Source: Lautropia sp.
GTDB taxonomy: Bacteria > Pseudomonadota > Gammaproteobacteria > Burkholderiales > Burkholderiaceae_E
NCBI GenBank assembly: GCA_030532425.1
Contig: JAUNLD010000030.1
Coordinates: 1-36,075 of the forward strand
Length of the DNA stretch: 36,075 bases
Direction of reading: 5' to 3'
The stretch's first letter is position 1; each line of letters opens with the position of its first letter. The translations under genes were made by a program, and so were the position numbers. This document shows, piece after piece, positions 32,615 to 36,075 of the stretch. The notes below the pieces were generated by a model that was given only the letters and a program-made list of their open reading frames with translations, did no database searches and had not been told where the DNA came from.

Positions 32615-32937
32615 CTGTGCGGATGGGCGGGGCGGCCGGGGGGATGCTGCGGTGCACGGCTGGCTGGGGGTGGGGGTTGCGTGCCGGCCGGGGGCGGGGG
32701 CGTGTCGCCGCGGTGACGCGCACGCAGTCAGGCCGGGATGGCGGACAGCAGGCGCAATCGGGGGTGTTGGAGCTGAACGCTGCGCATGTCTTGACCAGAA
32801 GAAGTACGTTGGCTTGCTGATGGAATCGGTGCGCCCGGAGCGGATGCGCATGCTGCATTGCAATTGCCCGGGCGCGCCCGCGGAAAGGATCGCGGTGGTG
32901 AGGCACTTGTTGGTGAAATCCCGTAAAAAACGGTATC
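32615..32937 (+). other. Spacer between acxR terminator and acx promoter
   Basis: No gene is seen. This 323-base stretch would be looped between the enhancer sites and the sigma-54 promoter. It is GC-rich at first and more mixed from about 32745. I looked for an IHF site and found no good match; AATCGGGGGTGTTG near 32757 is a poor one. CCGT-AAAAA-ACGG (32921-32933) is a small inverted repeat just upstream of the -24 box. Confidence 0.4.
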
Positions 32938-32953
32938 TGGCATGCCGTTTGCT
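32938..32953 (+). promoter_or_regulatory. Sigma-54 promoter of acxAB
   Basis: TGGCATGCCGTTTGCT contains the -24 GG and -12 GC pairs at the required spacing and departs from TGGCACG-N4-TTGCW at one position. Transcription should start near 32964, giving a leader of about 109 bases before the acxA ATG. Confidence 0.9.
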
Positions 32954-33072
32954 CATGAGAGGGGGCAGGCCATCCTCATCGCCGGATGGCCGTGTGGCAC
33001 GGATGGCAGGCAGAACGAGCGCCGCTGCCCGTGTCGTGCACCTCGACAACGATTCCTGTGGAAGGAGACAAC

Positions 33073-35229
33073 ATGAGCAGAAAGGATCACCCACATCGGC
33101 AGGTGCAGGTGCTCGGCATCGATGCCGGTGGCACCATGACCGACACCTTCTTTGTGGACAGCAAGGGCGAGTTCGTGGTCGGCAAGGCACAAAGTACTCC
33201 CGACAACGAGGCGCGCGGCCTGATCGAATCCAGTATCGATGCCCTGGGGCTCTGGGGCATGGAGCTGGGCGAAGCCCTGCCCGCGTTGCAGACGGGTGTG
33301 TATTCGGGCACCGCCATGCTGAACCGGGTTGTGCAGCGCAAGGGTCTCAAGACGGGCCTGATCGTCAATGCGGGTTGTGAGGACTTTCACCGCATGGGTC
33401 GTGCCGTGCAGGCCTATCTGGGCTTTGCCTATGAAGACAGGCTGCACCTGAACACCCACTACTACGACGAGCCGCTGGTACCGCGTCGCCTGACGCGCGG
33501 GGTGGTGGAGCGTACCGACATGTTCGGCACGGTGGTGATTCCGCTCGATGAAGACAGTGCCCGCAAGGCTGCCCGGGAGCTGATCGCCCAGGAGGTGCAG
33601 GGGATCGTCATCAGCCTGCTGCATTCGTACAAGAACCCCACGCATGAGCGCCGGGTGCGCGACATCGTGCTGGAGGAGGTGAAGAAGAGCGGCAAGGACA
33701 TTCCGGTCTTTGCCTCGACCGACTACTATCCGGTCCGCAAGGAATCGCACCGTACCAACACCACCATTCTGGAGGCCTTCGCGGCCGAACCTTCGCGCCA
33801 GACGCTGAACAAGATCAGCTCGGCCTTCAAGGAAAAGGGCGCCAAGTTCGATTTCCGGGTGATGGCCACCCACGGCGGCACCATTTCGTGGAAGGCCAAG
33901 GAGCTGGCGCGCACCATCGTCTCGGGACCGATCGGTGGCGTGATCGGTGCCAAGTATCTGGGTGAGGTGCTGGGCTACAAGAACATTGCCTGCTCGGACA
34001 TTGGTGGCACCTCATTCGATGTGGCGCTGATTACCCAGGGCGAGCTGACCATCAAGAACGACCCCGACATGGCCCGGCTGGTGCTGTCGCTGCCGCTGGT
34101 GGCGATGGACTCGGTGGGTGCCGGGGCCGGCAGCTTCATCCGCATCGACCCCTACACCAAGGCGATCAAGCTGGGGCCGGATTCGGCCGGCTATCGTGTG
34201 GGCGTGTGCTGGGAGGACAGCGGCATCGACACCATCACCATCTCGGACTGCCACATGGTGCTGGGCTATCTGAACCCGGAGAATTTCCTGGGTGGTGCGC
34301 TGAAACTGAGCCGTCAGCGTGCCTATGACGCGATCAAGGAGCAGCTGGCCGATCCGCTGGGGCTGTCGGTGGAAGATGCGGCCGCCGGCGTGATCGAGCT
34401 GCTGGATTCGGATCTGCGCGATTATCTGCGCTCGATGATTTCCGGCAAGGGCTACAGCCCCGGCAGCTTCGTCTGCTTCTCGTATGGCGGGGCGGGCCCG
34501 GTGCACACCTATGGCTATACCGAAGGACTGGGCTTCGAGGACGTGATCGTGCCGGCCTGGGCCGCGGGCTTCTCGGCATTCGGTTGTGCCGCTGCCGATT
34601 TCGAGTATCGCTACGACAAGAGTCTGGACATCAACCTGGCGACTGATGCCAGCGAGGAAGAGCGCATTGCCTCGGCGAAGACGCTGCAGGATGCCTGGGC
34701 CGAGCTGACCGAGCGGGTGCTGGAGGAGTTCAAGCTCAATGGCTATTCGGCCGAGCAGGTCGAGCTGACCCCCGGCTACCGGATGCAGTATCGCGGCCAG
34801 CTGAACGATCTGGAGATCGAATCGCCGATCAAGAAGGCTGCCACCGAAAACGACTGGCTGGCGCTGGAAGAGGCGTTCAACGACACCTATGGCCGGGTGT
34901 ATTCCGAATCGGCCCGCTCGCCCGAGCTGGGGTATTCGGTGACGGGGGCCATCATGCGTGGCACCGTGCCCATTCCGAAGCCCCGCATTCCGAAGGATGA
35001 GCTGGGGCACGAAATCCCCGACCGTGACGCGCATCTGGGTACCCGCAAGTTCTACCGCAAGAAGAAGTGGGTGGATGCCCAACTGTACCGGATGGAGTCG
35101 CTCAAGCCGGGCAACCGCATCACCGGCCCGGCCGTGATCGAGTCCGACGCCACCACCTTCGTCGTGCCCGATGGCTTCGAGACCTGGCTGGACGGACACC
35201 GCCTGTTCCACCTGAAGGAAGTCTCCTGA
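33073..35229 (+). CDS. acxA: Acetone carboxylase beta subunit
   Basis: Acetone carboxylase (alpha2 beta2 gamma2) converts acetone, bicarbonate and ATP to acetoacetate. The 718-residue beta subunit is of the hydantoinase A/oxoprolinase family and phosphorylates acetone and bicarbonate. It has the ATPase-fold phosphate motif VLGIDAGGTMTDTFFVDSKG at the N-terminus, VYSGTAMLNRVVQRKG, MATHGGTISWKAKELARTIV, SGPIGGVIGAKYLGE, CSDIGGTSFDVALITQGEL and SYGGAGPVHTYGYTEGLGFE. Its length matches known AcxA proteins (about 717). ATG 33073 has AAGGAG 8 bases upstream. The frame is open from 32986, but the upstream part overlaps the promoter leader. Acetophenone carboxylase subunits are related but less similar in layout. 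Confidence 0.92.
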   Translation: MSRKDHPHRQVQVLGIDAGGTMTDTFFVDSKGEFVVGKAQSTPDNEARGLIESSIDALGLWGMELGEALPALQTGVYSGTAMLNRVVQRKGLKTGLIVNAGCEDFHRMGRAVQAYLGFAYEDRLHLNTHYYDEPLVPRRLTRGVVERTDMFGTVVIPLDEDSARKAARELIAQEVQGIVISLLHSYKNPTHERRVRDIVLEEVKKSGKDIPVFASTDYYPVRKESHRTNTTILEAFAAEPSRQTLNKISSAFKEKGAKFDFRVMATHGGTISWKAKELARTIVSGPIGGVIGAKYLGEVLGYKNIACSDIGGTSFDVALITQGELTIKNDPDMARLVLSLPLVAMDSVGAGAGSFIRIDPYTKAIKLGPDSAGYRVGVCWEDSGIDTITISDCHMVLGYLNPENFLGGALKLSRQRAYDAIKEQLADPLGLSVEDAAAGVIELLDSDLRDYLRSMISGKGYSPGSFVCFSYGGAGPVHTYGYTEGLGFEDVIVPAWAAGFSAFGCAAADFEYRYDKSLDINLATDASEEERIASAKTLQDAWAELTERVLEEFKLNGYSAEQVELTPGYRMQYRGQLNDLEIESPIKKAATENDWLALEEAFNDTYGRVYSESARSPELGYSVTGAIMRGTVPIPKPRIPKDELGHEIPDRDAHLGTRKFYRKKKWVDAQLYRMESLKPGNRITGPAVIESDATTFVVPDGFETWLDGHRLFHLKEVS

Positions 35230-35293
35230 ACACGGGTCGGTGGCATCAGCCGACACATCTTCATGTGACGCAATTGAACAAGGAATCCTCATC

Positions 35294-36075
35294 ATGACGA
35301 AGATCAATCCTCACGACGCCATGCGCGGTGTCGTCCGCGGCGGTGAAACCCTCAAGCAGCACCGCGACCGCATCATGTCCGAAACGAAGAAGAGCGGGCA
35401 CTATGCGGGCCTGAAGCAGATGGCGTTGCGTGACAGCGACCCGATCCTTTACAACAAGCTCTTTTCCCGTCTGCGCGCCGGTGTGGTCGATGCGCGCGAA
35501 ACCGCCAAGAAGATTGCAGCCTCCCCGATCGTCGAGCAGGAAGGAGAGCTGTGCTTTACCCTGTACAACGCGGCCGGCGATTCGCTGCTGACCTCGACCG
35601 GGATCATCATCCACGTCGGCACCATGGGTGCGGCGATCAAGTACATGATCGAGAACGACTGGGAATCGAACCCGGGCATCCACGACAAGGACATCTTCTG
35701 CAACAACGATTCGCTGATCGGCAACGTCCACCCTTGCGACATCCACACCATCGTGCCCATTTTCTGGGAAGGCGAGCTGGTGGGCTGGGTCGGTGGCGTG
35801 ACGCACGTGATCGATACCGGATCGGTCGGCCCCGGCTCGATGTCGACCGGCCAGGTGCAGCGCTTTGGTGACGGTTATTCGATCACCTGCCGCAAGATCG
35901 GTGCCAATGACGAGCTGTTCCGCGACTGGCTGCACGAAAGCCAGCGGATGGTGCGTACCACCCGCTACTGGATGCTGGACGAGCGGACCCGGGTGGCCGG
36001 CTGCCACATGATCCGCAAGCTGGTCGAGGAGGTGATCGAGCAGGAAGGCATCGAGAACTACTGGAAGTTTGCCTA
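35294..36075 (+). CDS. acxB: Acetone carboxylase alpha subunit (3' end outside window)
   Basis: The first 260 residues are present, from ATG 35294 (AAGGA about 11 bases upstream), 64 bases after acxA. The sequence begins MTKINPHDAMRGVVRGGETL and matches the hydantoinase B-type alpha subunit, which is usually about 770 residues. It has SPIVEQEGELCFTLYNAAGD, SLIGNVHPCDIHTIVPIFWE, GGVTHVIDTGSVGPGSMS and RFGDGYSITCRKIGAND. His146, Asp149 and His171 keep the spacing I recall for the Mn-binding residues of the Xanthobacter enzyme (150, 153, 175); this correspondence is from memory. acxC (gamma subunit) is expected just beyond the window. Confidence 0.93.
   Translation, partial: MTKINPHDAMRGVVRGGETLKQHRDRIMSETKKSGHYAGLKQMALRDSDPILYNKLFSRLRAGVVDARETAKKIAASPIVEQEGELCFTLYNAAGDSLLTSTGIIIHVGTMGAAIKYMIENDWESNPGIHDKDIFCNNDSLIGNVHPCDIHTIVPIFWEGELVGWVGGVTHVIDTGSVGPGSMSTGQVQRFGDGYSITCRKIGANDELFRDWLHESQRMVRTTRYWMLDERTRVAGCHMIRKLVEEVIEQEGIENYWKFA

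Noticed and set aside
1-36075. Mobile elements, prophage genes, CRISPR arrays, toxin-antitoxin or defence genes
   Set aside because: None found: no transposase or integrase, no regularly spaced repeats, no target-site duplications, and gene content and base composition look uniform apart from the small A-rich patch at 24424-24482.

Overview
The window is a GC-rich chromosomal segment (G+C visibly far above 50%, not counted) with bacterial gene density. It reads as a member of the Betaproteobacteria, most likely order Burkholderiales. The evidence is the flagellar gene order motB / flhB-flhA-flhF-flhG-fliA / flgN-flgM-flgA (reverse) / flgB to flgL, an aat-bpt-pyrD cluster, and a 611-residue IlvD. 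I cannot name the genus from the sequence. No insertion sequence, prophage, CRISPR array or rRNA was seen.

Region 1 (1-20250) is a large flagellar cluster. The 3' part of motB (stator) is followed by an overlapping operon: flhB and flhA (export gate), flhF (SRP-type GTPase that places the flagellum), a small FlhG-like protein without a Walker A motif, and fliA (sigma-28). Facing it on the minus strand are flgA, flgM (anti-sigma-28) and flgN (hook-junction chaperone). flgM has its own near-consensus sigma-28 promoter, which closes the usual feedback loop. flgBCDEFGHIJKL then runs forward and encodes rod, hook, L and P rings, rod cap/muramidase and hook-filament junction. No flagellin gene is present.

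Region 2 (20252-25630) holds a degenerate-EAL/HDOD signalling protein just behind flgL, ilvD (branched-chain amino acid synthesis) and a PBP7-like D-Ala-D-Ala endopeptidase. ilvD is preceded by a strongly structured leader: a 14-bp closing stem around two hairpins. I do not recognise this leader as a known riboswitch. A strong bidirectional terminator follows the endopeptidase gene.

Region 3 (25716-29743) is a tightly overlapping minus-strand operon: Nudix hydrolase, aat, bpt (two N-end-rule aminoacyl transferases), pyrD and an IclR regulator.

Region 4 (29785-36075) starts with a single initiator tRNA-fMet that has its own promoter and terminator. It is followed by an acetone carboxylase locus: a sigma-54 activator (acxR), a 731-bp spacer, then acxA and the 5' part of acxB (cut by the window end). 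The spacer holds phased TGTC/GACA half-sites, a terminator hairpin and a near-perfect sigma-54 -24/-12 promoter.

The observations most worth a second look are the ilvD leader, the FlhG-like protein that keeps its FlhF-activating helix but has lost the ATPase motif, and the regulatory spacer of the acetone carboxylase operon.
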